DNA of 64,000 nucleotides from Nostoc sp. S4 (GCA_029379225.1 JAQYWR010000008.1:106086-170085); one strand, 5' to 3'; shown: positions 17,866 through 27,599, counted from the stretch's first letter. The notes: generated from the sequence alone by a model not told the origin. Made by a program: numbers and translations.

Positions 17866-20676
17866 ATGAATAAAGGCTTTATTACCTTTTTATCGCCATT
17901 CTGTTGGCTCATGCGTGAGACAAAGATATTTATGCAACGAATATATTGGTATTGGCGACAAGGATTAGGGATTACTATAAGTAGTCTGACAGCTTTTTGG
18001 TCAAATTACTCACTTGCCCAAATTACCCCAGATGCTACTCTCCCAAGTAATTCTAATGTCATAACAGAGGGCAACACCAGAATTATTCAGGGAGGAACAA
18101 AAGTAGAAGGTAATCTTTTTCACAGTTTTCAAGAGTTTTCCGTTCCTACTAAGGGTACAGCTTTCTTTAATAATGCTACCGATATACAAAATATTATTAG
18201 TCGGGTAACTGGTGGCTCAGTTTCTAATATTAACGGATTAATTCGGGCTAACGGGAAAGCCAATCTATTTTTAATTAATCCTAATGGGATTATTTTTGGA
18301 CAGAACGCTAGTTTGAATATTGGTGGTTCTTTTTTGGCAACTACAGCTAATAGCTTAAAATTTGCTGATGGCAGAGAATTTAGTGCAAAAGCTCCTCAAA
18401 GTACACCTCTACTAACTCTAAGTGTGCCAATTGGATTGCAATTTAGTCCAAAAATACAGCCAATTCAGGTAAATGGAAGTGGAGGACTGAGTTTAGACAC
18501 TGATAAATCAATTGATAGTACTATAGGTTTTCAAGTACTACCAGGAAAATCTTTAGCGTTTGTAGGGGGTAATGTCAGTTTAGACGGTGCAATTTTACAA
18601 GCTCCTGGTGGTAGAGTTGAGTTGGGAGGATTGGCCGCAGGCGGAACAGTAGGACTGAGTTTTGATAGTAATAATTATCAGTTGAGTTTTCCTGCTGATG
18701 TAGCGCGAGCAGATGTATTGTTTAGCAATGCTTCTACAATTAATGTAGTTGCAGAAAATAGTGGTAGTATTGCCATCAATGCTGGGAATTTAAACGTTTT
18801 AGGAGCAAGTAGCCTAGTTGCTGGGATAGGTACGGATTTGGGGGAACTTGGCTCCAAAGCTGGTGATATTACGCTCAATGCTACAGGAAAAGTTAAATTT
18901 GAGGAGCGATCGCAAATTATCAACAGTGTCAATTCTAATGCTATAGGCAATGGTGGAAATATAACTATCCAAGGTGAATCAATTTTATTTGATAATAATT
19001 CTACATTAAGTTCTTTTACCAACGGCAGAGGAAGTGCAGGTAATATAACGCTTAGAGCCAATTCTGTAACCTTTGAAAATGGTAGCGGTACATTCACCTT
19101 TGTTAACAGTGATGCAGTTGGTAACGGAGCAAATATTTTTGTCCAGGCTAATTCCTTCTCCTTACTCAATGGCTCTGCATTTATTTCAACTACAACAGGA
19201 CAAGGAAATGCAGGTAGTGTAACTGTTGATGCCAGTGGTAGTGTCACTCTTACTGGACTCGATATCAATGGCGCTCCTAGTGGTATGTTTGCCAACACGG
19301 GATTTAGTACCGTTGAGGAAATTGGCACAGGTGGAGATATTACTATTCGGGGTAGTTCTGTGTCCTTGGGTGATGGCGCTCAGTTGGATACTAGCACCAG
19401 CGGTTCTCAACCTGCTGGAAATATAACGATTGAAACTAGTGGTGCTGTCTCGTTGACAGGAGTGGATAGCACTGGATTTGTTAGTGTTATACGCAGTCAA
19501 GTTGATGATGGCATTGGCTCTGGTGGAAATATTACCATCAAAGCTGACTCGCTGTCGTTGCAAGATGGCACTCAAATCAACTCAAATACACAAGCTCAAG
19601 GCAATGCTGGCAATGTAAAGTTAGAAATTAGCGGTGCTGTATCCTTAGCAGGAATGGACGAAGATGGGAATGCAGGTGGTGTAGTCAGCAATGTAGAACC
19701 TGAAGCAACAGGCTTGGGTGGCGATATTAACGTTCAAGCTAATTCACTTTTTGTGAGTGATGGTGCGAGATTATTCGCCAGCACTTTAGGACAAGGAAAT
19801 GCAGGTAATATAAACGTTAATGTTAGAGATGCGATCGCCTTTGATGGTACTAATAGCAACAATCGCCCCAGTGGCGTATTCACCACTGTAGAGCCTAATG
19901 CAGTTGGCAATGCAGGCAATATAAATTTAACAGCTCGTTCTATTCGTTTAAATAACCAAGCAGCTATTTCAGCAATTACAACATCGGGTAATGGCGGTGA
20001 TATTAACTTGCAAGTGCGAGACATTTTACTATTGCGCCACAACAGTATCATTTCTACTTCAGCAGGCACAGCAGGACAGGGTGGAGACGGCGGTAACATT
20101 ACAATCAATGCTGCCAATGGTTTTATCGTTGCTGTGCCTAAAGAAAATAGTGATATTACTGCTAATGCTTACACAGGTAAAGGTGGCAGAATAGATATTA
20201 AAGCTGTCGATCTATTTGGTATTCAGCCTCGGCAAAGTCAAACTTTTTTAAGTGATATAACTGCTAGTTCAGAATTGGGTCTAGATGGGAGCATAGAACT
20301 TAACACACCTGATGTTAATCCTAATCAAGCATTAGTGGAACTACCCAAAAATTTAGTTGATGCTTCCGAGCAAATCACTCAAAGCTGTACTCCTAGACGC
20401 AGGCAAAGCAATAGTTTTGTTGTCACAGGACGTACAGGAATGCCTTTAAATCCAAGCGAATTATTGCGACAAAGGGCAGTGATTACTCAATGGATAACAC
20501 TAGATGAACAGACAAACACACAAGTAAAACCAACCCGTTTAACTGAAAATCCAAAACCAATTGTTGAAGCTCAGGGATGGATTGTGGATCGACGAGGTGA
20601 TGTTCATCTTGTTGCCAAAGTACCTAATGAAATGAGAATTCACAATTTAGAATTCAGGCAGAATAAATGCGATTAA
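17866..20676 (+). CDS. two-partner-secretion haemagglutinin-like adhesin (TpsA type)
   Basis: 936 aa from ATG 17866; a TTG at 17848 and ATGs at 17911 and 17932 are other starts. A signal peptide ends near NYSLAQ. The TPS/haemagglutination domain follows, with TRIIQGGTKVEGNLFHSFQEFSV, FFNN, INGLIRANGKANLFLINPNGIIFG and the NPNG and GG(S)FLATTANSL landmarks. The rest is a beta-helix of roughly 40-residue repeats with GNGGNITI / GQGNAGNI phrases and AxSLxLxDGA turns. The C terminus carries Cys residues (SCTPRRR and QNKCD). No TpsB transporter gene is in the window, so the partner must lie elsewhere. Confidence 0.9.
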   Translation: MNKGFITFLSPFCWLMRETKIFMQRIYWYWRQGLGITISSLTAFWSNYSLAQITPDATLPSNSNVITEGNTRIIQGGTKVEGNLFHSFQEFSVPTKGTAFFNNATDIQNIISRVTGGSVSNINGLIRANGKANLFLINPNGIIFGQNASLNIGGSFLATTANSLKFADGREFSAKAPQSTPLLTLSVPIGLQFSPKIQPIQVNGSGGLSLDTDKSIDSTIGFQVLPGKSLAFVGGNVSLDGAILQAPGGRVELGGLAAGGTVGLSFDSNNYQLSFPADVARADVLFSNASTINVVAENSGSIAINAGNLNVLGASSLVAGIGTDLGELGSKAGDITLNATGKVKFEERSQIINSVNSNAIGNGGNITIQGESILFDNNSTLSSFTNGRGSAGNITLRANSVTFENGSGTFTFVNSDAVGNGANIFVQANSFSLLNGSAFISTTTGQGNAGSVTVDASGSVTLTGLDINGAPSGMFANTGFSTVEEIGTGGDITIRGSSVSLGDGAQLDTSTSGSQPAGNITIETSGAVSLTGVDSTGFVSVIRSQVDDGIGSGGNITIKADSLSLQDGTQINSNTQAQGNAGNVKLEISGAVSLAGMDEDGNAGGVVSNVEPEATGLGGDINVQANSLFVSDGARLFASTLGQGNAGNINVNVRDAIAFDGTNSNNRPSGVFTTVEPNAVGNAGNINLTARSIRLNNQAAISAITTSGNGGDINLQVRDILLLRHNSIISTSAGTAGQGGDGGNITINAANGFIVAVPKENSDITANAYTGKGGRIDIKAVDLFGIQPRQSQTFLSDITASSELGLDGSIELNTPDVNPNQALVELPKNLVDASEQITQSCTPRRRQSNSFVVTGRTGMPLNPSELLRQRAVITQWITLDEQTNTQVKPTRLTENPKPIVEAQGWIVDRRGDVHLVAKVPNEMRIHNLEFRQNKCD

Positions 20677-21287
20677 TTCATCAGTGCGGCAAGCATTGTT
20701 CTGACCACTACTTCTAATTCTTCAGTCACTCGATAAAGGTTAATTGCTTGTTCAATACTTTGTTTTTGTCTATATAATATACCAAATTGCCAAACATTAC
20801 CTGTTGTTACTGCTCCCAATATTTCCGCTTGAGTAGAATCAGTCCATTTATCCAGAGCTATCATCTGGGTTGCTAGTTGTATAAATCCCCTATTTATGTC
20901 TGCTTGCTTGGCTTCAATCACAATTAAATTTGTTGTTGTTCGTAGATAATAATCCAAATTACCCTGAAGTTTATTATTAACCTTAATATTGTATTCTATT
21001 CGTAATTTAGCGTGGGAATAATGAATTAAATCAGTAACAATGGGCGCAATTAAAATTTCTCGACGAGTAGCCTCGTTCTCTAAATCTACAAAAGGTAATA
21101 CTTCTTCAATCCGTTTTTTTAGGTCAGTAAGTCTGTCTAACGTGCCTGAATATTGTGGGAATTTCAAAAATTTACGCTCGAATGAATAACCAAATTCTGC
21201 TACTAAATCATCAATTGCAAACCCTAATTCAAAGTAATTGCTAAAAGTATACGAGCGATTTGGGTCTAACAATGGTGGGCGGCTCAT
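20673..21287 (-). CDS. predicted PD-(D/E)XK-like protein, function unknown
   Basis: 204 aa from ATG 21287, preceded by GGAGGA 6 nt upstream; the frame opens 7 codons earlier. A segment LDYYLRTTTNLIVIEAKQAD matches a D-(x)n-ExK nuclease-type core, and REILIAPIVTDLIHYSHAKLRIEYNI precedes it as in restriction-like type I R N-terminal proteins. The C-terminal half has an AEILGAVTTGNVWQFGILY strand-helix. Its 3' end overlaps the adhesin's 3' end by 4 bp on the opposite strand. I recognise it as a conserved cyanobacterial hypothetical only. Confidence 0.6.
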   Translation of the reverse strand: MSRPPLLDPNRSYTFSNYFELGFAIDDLVAEFGYSFERKFLKFPQYSGTLDRLTDLKKRIEEVLPFVDLENEATRREILIAPIVTDLIHYSHAKLRIEYNIKVNNKLQGNLDYYLRTTTNLIVIEAKQADINRGFIQLATQMIALDKWTDSTQAEILGAVTTGNVWQFGILYRQKQSIEQAINLYRVTEELEVVVRTMLAALMN

Positions 21288-21552
21288 TGAGTTCCTCCAA
21301 TCAAGCAAATTACGCTTTCTGCCAACTTATGTAGGTGAGTCTGGATAACATAACGATATCAAAAGCAAGCATCGCCAGTTTCATACCATTTTACAAAATG
21401 CATGATACAAACAATTGGTCTTTAATTGTTTCCCTCTACTCACTGCTGCCTATTTGTATCAATCTTAACGTGAAACGGAATCGGCAGTTCTTCGGTGTCG
21501 AGCGTTTGAGTTTCAACTGTTTTATTCATGGTGCTTCTTTTCTATCTTGCAT

Positions 21553-22701
21553 TCAAAATATTAAAATTTCTCGCTCATATCCATCTGGTGTTGGTTCAAC
21601 TTCCCACACCAAACCCTCTCCTGGCTCTAACTCTACATCAATATAAAGCTGAGACATCGCTTGCGTTGCTGTATCCTCATTATTAATAAAAGGTTGCAAA
21701 TCTTCGGTTAATAGTCTCAGTTTAAATCCAACTGGAATCATTGCATCTGGATTCGCATTTCGTAACTCAAAGCGCCATACATTCTCTGTTAAATTACCTC
21801 TAGGAAATACACGCAACTCGCAGATATAATCGGCAATTGTCAATTGTCGCAACAAACATAGATTTGATTGTTGGTTTTCTCGACTTCGCACACCACGAGG
21901 AGCTAATTGCAGTGTAGTCATTCCCCAGCCCAGCTGTTGCGCTAAATTTGATACTCCCGATTGCAACCATTGTTGAATTGACCATTGTTCTGATAACCCT
22001 TGGCGGCGTTCGTACAAGCGCGATCGCCAACCGCCATGTGCTAATAATGCTCCCCAAAGTTCAAAGGGAATTGCTAAACGAGGGAAAACTACTTCTGAAT
22101 TCCCCAGTCGTTGTAGTAAGTTTTCTGCCTGTGCTAAAGGTAACTCTGGTAAAGCAGTCACAGAGGCGCGTAAAATTTCCTCTGGATAAAGTTGACGAGT
22201 AATCCACAAACCATTAATGTCTTTAATCGAATCATTTTCATCCAAACAGTAAGTGCGATCGCCTTGGTCATACACCCCTTTGGTTTTCAATTGCCGATGA
22301 GTAGTATACCCCCAAACGCTTACCCAGCCAGCATGAGGATTAACCTGTACTCCAATGTAGTAATCTGCTACCCAATTAGGAATATCCACCCATTCCTGTG
22401 GTACGCGCAATTCTGCTGTATCAATTGCCGTTGTCGGAATTAATACCAATCGTATCTCCTGACAAGCGATCGCACTTCCATTGACAAATTCCCAAAAGCT
22501 CGGTAATGCCCCTATTTGAGTCCAAACTCTCGCACTTGGAAATTGCTCCTCCCTCAACCAAGGTAAAAATGTATCTAAGCAAATTTGGTTAACATAGGCT
22601 CGCCAGCGAGCGCCAGATGTCGAAAACGCTGGTAATTCCTGCCTTTGGGATGATAGGGAAATTTCTAAGGTAAGCTGTTCTGGAATTGAGGCAAAAGTCA
22701 T
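21553..22701 (-). CDS. DUF1822 family protein
   Basis: 382 aa from ATG 22701. The open frame extends 19 codons upstream but into the preceding gene. It has the DUF1822 features: W-rich central part (ARWRAYVNQICLDTFLPWL), VPQEWVDIPNWVADYYIGVQVN, WVSVWGYTTHRQLK and GWRSRLYERR. The end is ELEPGEGLVWEVEPTPDGYEREILIF. The family is largely restricted to cyanobacteria and has no known activity. It follows the sigma-factor-like gene by 2 bp on the same strand, so the two form one operon, divergent from the CHASE2-CHAT gene. Confidence 0.88.
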   Translation of the reverse strand: MTFASIPEQLTLEISLSSQRQELPAFSTSGARWRAYVNQICLDTFLPWLREEQFPSARVWTQIGALPSFWEFVNGSAIACQEIRLVLIPTTAIDTAELRVPQEWVDIPNWVADYYIGVQVNPHAGWVSVWGYTTHRQLKTKGVYDQGDRTYCLDENDSIKDINGLWITRQLYPEEILRASVTALPELPLAQAENLLQRLGNSEVVFPRLAIPFELWGALLAHGGWRSRLYERRQGLSEQWSIQQWLQSGVSNLAQQLGWGMTTLQLAPRGVRSRENQQSNLCLLRQLTIADYICELRVFPRGNLTENVWRFELRNANPDAMIPVGFKLRLLTEDLQPFINNEDTATQAMSQLYIDVELEPGEGLVWEVEPTPDGYEREILIF

Positions 22702-22703
22702 TG

Positions 22704-23912
22704 TCAAGACTCCACTGGCGACGAGATAACAACAGGGCGATAGTGAGCAATCAACCATTCTTCTAGAGAATTGCTCATACTGTCGATTACGTCAGATGTC
22801 ACTGGAATATGCAGTGTTTTTTGACTCCACTGCGCTAACTCCATTAACAAAGTCTTTTTGATTTTAGTTAATTGCCGAGAAACTGTATATTGTTTGACTT
22901 GTAGCTGTTGAGCAATCTGCTGTTGGGTCAATTCTTGCTTGTAGTATGTTTGCAGCAGGACTTGGGCTGCGGTATCTAATTTTGCCAGTGCATCGCTTAA
23001 AACCTGATTAATTTGCGTACTTCGCAGTGTAATATTTTCTGCTTCTTCTTGGATAATTATTTCATTTAACACCGATTCTTGAAAATTGTTTGTCAGGCGA
23101 TCGAGCAATTCACCCGTTTCTTGTCCGGGTACGGGGATATCCAAGGAAACGGAGGTGGGATATTGAAAGGAACGCACGGCTTTAGCACAAGCAATTAACC
23201 AAGATTCCAGACTTTCAAGAGTGCAAGCTGGACTGGAAGAATTGAGGTGAGTCAGACGTTCGCTGTTGTAAAGCTGGGCGATCGCCTGCAATCTTGCATT
23301 ATCTGGTTTGGGTAGTTTGTGAGCAGTTGCAGCATCGTTGGGTGCATAAAGCTGAAGAAAACAATTCCAAGCCAGAACATAACGCGTGATGATTTCCAAG
23401 GGATATCCAGCCTGTTTGAGAGATTCCCCCAATCGCTTTTGACTGACTTTGTGCAGCAATCCCCAATCACTACAGATATCAACTTCTTGCTGCTGACGTA
23501 ATAAATCTTTGATTAAATTACTAAAAGTATATTCAGCATAAATTTTTAGATTTGAACTTAATTGCGGATTAAAGCCTTTAAGAACTTTATCAATACGAGC
23601 GATCGCTGTTTGGAAAAAGTCCGCAACAGAATATTGTCCTGGCAGATTCATCTTCATTTTTCTAGCAACCCAGTAGCAGACTTCCTGCAAATAAGCTGCA
23701 ATGTGAGCAACAGCGATCGGACTTGCTTGCACTTGCCAAATGCGATGCCAATAAATTGCCCAAAAGCTTTCAGACTCCTCAAAAGAAGACTGTTCTAAAC
23801 AATTGTGCATACTTCGCCGCAGCTTGCTATCAGTAATCCAACGCTCAAAAGTATCTCCGTTGAACAGCACAAATGTAGAAAAAATTTCAATAATATGTTG
23901 TCTTGAATACAT
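22704..23912 (-). CDS. sigma-70-like factor (cyanobacterial DUF1822-linked type)
   Basis: 402 aa. The C-terminal region 4-like helix-turn-helix reads LTQQQIAQQLQVKQYTVSRQLTKIKKTLL. The preceding DAAQ-type helix is ALAKLDTAAQVLLQTYYK. The N-terminal 170 residues are helical with a region 2-like YAEYTFSNLIKDLLRQQQEV that could bind core polymerase or the -10 element. It is far longer than usual ECF sigma factors, with an unexplained middle part. It probably directs transcription of a specific set of genes. The divergent CHAT-CHASE2 and downstream DUF1822 genes are the natural partners. Confidence 0.8.
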   Translation of the reverse strand: MYSRQHIIEIFSTFVLFNGDTFERWITDSKLRRSMHNCLEQSSFEESESFWAIYWHRIWQVQASPIAVAHIAAYLQEVCYWVARKMKMNLPGQYSVADFFQTAIARIDKVLKGFNPQLSSNLKIYAEYTFSNLIKDLLRQQQEVDICSDWGLLHKVSQKRLGESLKQAGYPLEIITRYVLAWNCFLQLYAPNDAATAHKLPKPDNARLQAIAQLYNSERLTHLNSSSPACTLESLESWLIACAKAVRSFQYPTSVSLDIPVPGQETGELLDRLTNNFQESVLNEIIIQEEAENITLRSTQINQVLSDALAKLDTAAQVLLQTYYKQELTQQQIAQQLQVKQYTVSRQLTKIKKTLLMELAQWSQKTLHIPVTSDVIDSMSNSLEEWLIAHYRPVVISSPVES

Positions 23913-23980
23913 AGAATTTTTGATTTTATATAATTAGCTAATAAATTTAATATTTAGTTGAGCGGTGCGATCGCTACCAT

Positions 23981-24130
23981 CATTATTACGGAAAAATACA
24001 CCTAGCTACGGTTGCGAATGTAATGGGATATGCGAATCCCGGTGATTTTGCTGCTACGTTTAAACGCAAGTTTGGCGTGAGTCCCTTTGGCTTACTACAG
24101 AGCGCTCTGTGTCTTCATACTCTTTTTTAG
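23981..24130 (+). pseudogene. remnant of an AraC-family regulator (C-terminal HTH)
   Basis: In one frame the sequence reads KIHLATVANVMGYANPGDF followed by AATFKRKFGVSPFGLLQ. This is the second helix-turn-helix and GVSP end of AraC/XylS regulators, and it stops at TAG 24128-24130. There is no start codon and nothing of the rest of the protein upstream, which is the promoter region of the sigma-like gene. It is a decayed fragment, about 45 codons long, left between the divergent sigma and CHAT-CHASE2 genes. Confidence 0.7.
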
Positions 24131-24402
24131 CGAAGGTATTCTTGCATAAATATGATAACTGTAGATGATATCTAAAATATGCATCCAAGTTATATATTCT
24201 TTGGTTAATACCATGATTGATCATTTCTCCAATGACTAATGACACGCAAATTCGTCACGACTCACCGGCTGCTTAAACGCCCGGATTTCCATAGGCATTT
24301 GTTAGCGAAGCTCTCTTCGATAAAGGAGCGTCACTTTATAAGAGAGGATAAAAGCAAAGAGGATTGATATTCTGACTTCTTGACGGAAGTGGAGAAATAA
24401 CA
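24131..24402. other. spacer between the AraC remnant and the CHAT-CHASE2 gene
   Basis: With the remnant this is a 490-bp divergent intergenic region. It contains a REP-like GTTAGCGAAGCTCTCTTCGATAAAGGAG stretch near 24300 and a GGAG ribosome binding site about 11 nt before the GTG at 24403. Nothing else was recognised. Confidence 0.4.
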
Positions 24403-26787
24403 GTGACTAAATTGGTTGTTTTGAAATTTAGTAAAGGTAGCTTTGAGGGTGGGTTTCCAGTTACTTTGCAAATTGGTGAGGAAAATAGCCGCCCTGAAAC
24501 TGAAGTTATCGGCGAACTGCCGCCAGAAAGAGAATTACCGCTAAATTTTAATTGTTGGCAAGCAATTTACCGTCACCTAGATTTTTCTGCTCGTCCCAAA
24601 GGACTACCAAAACTTCAGAAATCAATTTCAAGCGAGCAAGAGTGTTTACAAGCAGCAAAAAACTTGCGCGATCGCCTCAATCAATGGCTGCAATCAGAAA
24701 CCTTTCGCTCTATCCGCGAGAAGTGGCTCGAAAAACTTCAAAAATCTGACCAAATTCGAGTAATTTTACAAACTGAAGATTATCAACTGCAAAAGCTTCC
24801 TTGGCATCTTTGGGAATTAATAGAACGCTATCCCAATGCAGAAATCGCTTTGGGCACTCCTAGCTATGAAAAAGTTAGTTTTATTATAAAATCGACTACA
24901 CAAGTCAAAATTTTAGCATTATTAGGTGATAGTCATGGAGTCGATATAGCTACAGACCGTCTACTTTTAGAACAACTACCTGATACAAAAATTCGCTTTC
25001 TTGTAGAGCCATCTTGTGAAGAGTTAACAGATAATTTGTGGCAACAAAATTGGGATATTCTTTTTTTTGCAGGACATAGTTCAAGTCAAAGTACAGGAGA
25101 AACAGGTCAAATTTACATTAACCAAACTGAGACTTTGACAATTAGTCAGTTGAAGTATGCTTTAAAGCAAGCTGTGGAACGCGGTTTAAAGTTAGCAATC
25201 TTTAACTCCTGCGATGGCTTAGGATTGGCAAGAGAATTTGCTCCTTTGCAGATTCCGCAGTTAATTGTGATGCGCGAACCCGTACCAGATCGGGTAGCGC
25301 AAACATTTCTCAAACATTTCTTGCAAGCATATTCTGGAGGTGAATCTTTTTATTTAGCAGTGCGGATTGCCAGAGAAAGGCTCCAAGGGTTAGACAGACA
25401 ATTTCCCTGTGCTAGTTGGCTACCCGTGATTTACCAAAATCTGGCAGAGATACCACCCAGTTGGCATGAGTTGGGCATAGAAAGAGGCAAGGGAGGTCTT
25501 AGCAGGGAGCAGAGGGGAAGATTTTCACGCTCAAAACTTCATCTTCTTTGGCTCATCTGTATGAGTTTAATAACTACCAGTTTAGTTGCAAGCGTGCGAT
25601 ATTTAGGAATGCTACAAAAATTAGAGTTACAAGCATTCGACCAATTGCAGCGACTACGCCCAGATGAAAACCCTGAGTCTCGGTTGTTCGTTGTGACAAT
25701 TACTGAAGAAGATGTGCAATCACAGTCTCAACAAAAACCTCAAGGTTCTCTCTCAGATGAATCGCTGTTGAAATTGTTGAAGAAATTAGCAGCATATCAA
25801 CCGCAAGCAATTGGATTGGATATCTACCGCGATCGCCCTGCTAAGTCAGACTTACCAGAACTGCAAAAGCACTTATATAATAACAAACATTTAATTCCAG
25901 TCTGCCGCGTTAGCGATCCTCAATCTGAGCATCCTGGAATCAAACCTCCCCCAGAGATACCGCTAGAACGCTTAGGCTTTAGTGATTTGGTACTCGATCC
26001 TGATAATATTGTCCGTCGCCATTTACTAGCATTAACACCACCGCCTTCTTCGCCTTGCAAAGCATCCTATGCTTTCAGCGTCCAATTAGCACTGCGTTAT
26101 TTGGCTGCTAATAATATCTCTCTCGAATTTACGAGCAATGGTGCTTGGAAACTCGGCAAAACTACTTTTAAACCACTAACAGCACACACAGGTGGATACC
26201 AAGGGATTGATGCTTCCGGACACCAAATCTTATTGAATTACCGTTCTCACCGTTCGCTAAAAGAATTTGTCCCTCAGGTAACACTAACAGAAGTATTAAC
26301 AGGAAAAGTTAACCTTAGCACAATCAAAAATAGAATTGTTTTGATTGGGACAACAGCCCAAAGCTTTCAAGATTACTCACCCACACCTTACATCACAAAT
26401 GAAGGTGGAATCGAGAAAATAGCAGGTGTCATCTTGCAAGCACAAATGATTAGTCAATTGTTGAGTGCAGCTATTGATGGGCGATCGCTCTTATCAACTT
26501 GGTATGTTTGGCAGGAAATTATCTGGATTTGGGGATGGTCATTAACAGCTAGTTTACTGGCTTACTACATCCAACGCCTATCTTATTTGAGTATTATAGC
26601 TGGAGTTGCAATTGCTAGCCTCTATGGTATATCCCTTGTATTTTTAATTCACTGGAGTCTTTGGATACCACTTATTCCCTCTCTTATCAGCTTCATTATT
26701 ACTATTATCATAGCCAGATACTTGATAAATACTTTTTTGAATTTTCCAAAAAATACACAAAATTTCGCACTCAATAAAAATATCTAA
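24403..26787 (+). CDS. CHAT-CHASE2 membrane sensor protein
   Basis: 794 aa, GTG start. The cytoplasmic N-terminal 375 residues form a CHAT (caspase-like) domain with likely dyad His225 (FFAGHSS) and Cys270 (FNSCDGLG). A transmembrane helix at about 390-405 leads to an extracytoplasmic CHASE2 domain with QAFDQLQRLRPDENPESRLFVVTITEEDV, LDIYRDRPA and RIVLIGTTAQSFQDYSPTPY. Three closing TM helices occupy about 700-770. CHASE2 is an unidentified-ligand sensor; fusion to CHAT suggests signal-controlled proteolysis across the membrane. It is divergent from the sigma/DUF1822 operon and followed 26 bp later by a DUF928 gene. Confidence 0.9.
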   Translation: MTKLVVLKFSKGSFEGGFPVTLQIGEENSRPETEVIGELPPERELPLNFNCWQAIYRHLDFSARPKGLPKLQKSISSEQECLQAAKNLRDRLNQWLQSETFRSIREKWLEKLQKSDQIRVILQTEDYQLQKLPWHLWELIERYPNAEIALGTPSYEKVSFIIKSTTQVKILALLGDSHGVDIATDRLLLEQLPDTKIRFLVEPSCEELTDNLWQQNWDILFFAGHSSSQSTGETGQIYINQTETLTISQLKYALKQAVERGLKLAIFNSCDGLGLAREFAPLQIPQLIVMREPVPDRVAQTFLKHFLQAYSGGESFYLAVRIARERLQGLDRQFPCASWLPVIYQNLAEIPPSWHELGIERGKGGLSREQRGRFSRSKLHLLWLICMSLITTSLVASVRYLGMLQKLELQAFDQLQRLRPDENPESRLFVVTITEEDVQSQSQQKPQGSLSDESLLKLLKKLAAYQPQAIGLDIYRDRPAKSDLPELQKHLYNNKHLIPVCRVSDPQSEHPGIKPPPEIPLERLGFSDLVLDPDNIVRRHLLALTPPPSSPCKASYAFSVQLALRYLAANNISLEFTSNGAWKLGKTTFKPLTAHTGGYQGIDASGHQILLNYRSHRSLKEFVPQVTLTEVLTGKVNLSTIKNRIVLIGTTAQSFQDYSPTPYITNEGGIEKIAGVILQAQMISQLLSAAIDGRSLLSTWYVWQEIIWIWGWSLTASLLAYYIQRLSYLSIIAGVAIASLYGISLVFLIHWSLWIPLIPSLISFIITIIIARYLINTFLNFPKNTQNFALNKNI

Positions 26788-26813
26788 TAAACATTTTTTA
26801 TGAAAAATAATAT

Positions 26814-27599
26814 ATGAAACAATTTCTTCAGCAGTTAACTTCAATTATTACATTCATCATCATATTGATGAGTTTTCATAATACTTCACTAGCATTAGCA
26901 CAATCAGGCTCAATTCGTTTCAATCCACCTCCACCACCAGCCGATCGCGGCGCACCTGGAAACCGAGGGGAAGGAGCTTCGCGGGGAGAATGTACTCAAC
27001 CTGGTATACCTTTAACTGCTCTCGTACCCAGCTATGAACAACAATTAAATCAAGGCACAGAAACAGTTACAGTTACCCAAGTGTGGGCATTAACTAGTAC
27101 AGAACAGCCGAGCTTCTGGTTTTATATTCCTTATCAAAAATCTTCTATTAAAGCCGTTGAGTTCGTTTTACAAACCGAGAAAAACACCACAATTTCTCGT
27201 AAAAATATTACAGTTCCTCCAATACCTGGAATTGTACGAGTGCAATTGCAAAATCAAGAAACTATTTTAGCAACTAACAAACCTTATCACTGGTTTTTTA
27301 AGGTAAGAGTTGTCTGTGATTCCCAGCAAGCAACAACATTAAATTATGTAGAAGGCTGGGTGCAGCGCGTAAATTTAGATGTATCATTACGCCAGCAGCT
27401 CAAACAATCCTCTCCACGTCAGCAAGCAGCAATTTACGCCAAGAACGGTATTTGGTACGATGCTTTGACGAGCTTAGCGGAACTTCGTTTGACAAATTTA
27501 CAAGATTCACAACTGATTGAAGACTGGGAAAATCTACTCAAAGTAATTAAATTAGAAAAATTAGCAACAAAACCTCTGATTGGCACAAACTTTAAATAA
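26814..27599 (+). CDS. DUF928 secreted protein
   Basis: 261 aa with an N-terminal signal peptide (hydrophobic residues 8-28, cleavage near SLALAQ). A Pro/Gly-rich linker (FNPPPPPADRGAPGNRGEG) is followed by the DUF928 core: CTQPGIPLTALVP, TQVWALTSTEQPSFWFYIPY, GIVRVQL and YHWFFKVRVVCD. The end is WVQRV and a C-terminal helical part. The family is cyanobacterial, periplasmic or extracellular by its signal, and of unknown function. It is co-transcribed with the CHAT-CHASE2 gene. Confidence 0.88.
   Translation: MKQFLQQLTSIITFIIILMSFHNTSLALAQSGSIRFNPPPPPADRGAPGNRGEGASRGECTQPGIPLTALVPSYEQQLNQGTETVTVTQVWALTSTEQPSFWFYIPYQKSSIKAVEFVLQTEKNTTISRKNITVPPIPGIVRVQLQNQETILATNKPYHWFFKVRVVCDSQQATTLNYVEGWVQRVNLDVSLRQQLKQSSPRQQAAIYAKNGIWYDALTSLAELRLTNLQDSQLIEDWENLLKVIKLEKLATKPLIGTNFK

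Noticed and set aside
18678..19575. Long minus-strand frames inside the adhesin gene
   Set aside because: Shadow frames of a repetitive coding sequence; the plus frame has signal peptide and TPS motifs.
11671..27599. The CHAT/adhesin block as cargo of the CAST
   Set aside because: No right end (TGTACA with inverted GTGACA-type repeats) was seen and no tns or cas genes are present, so a link between the transposon end and this block is unsupported.
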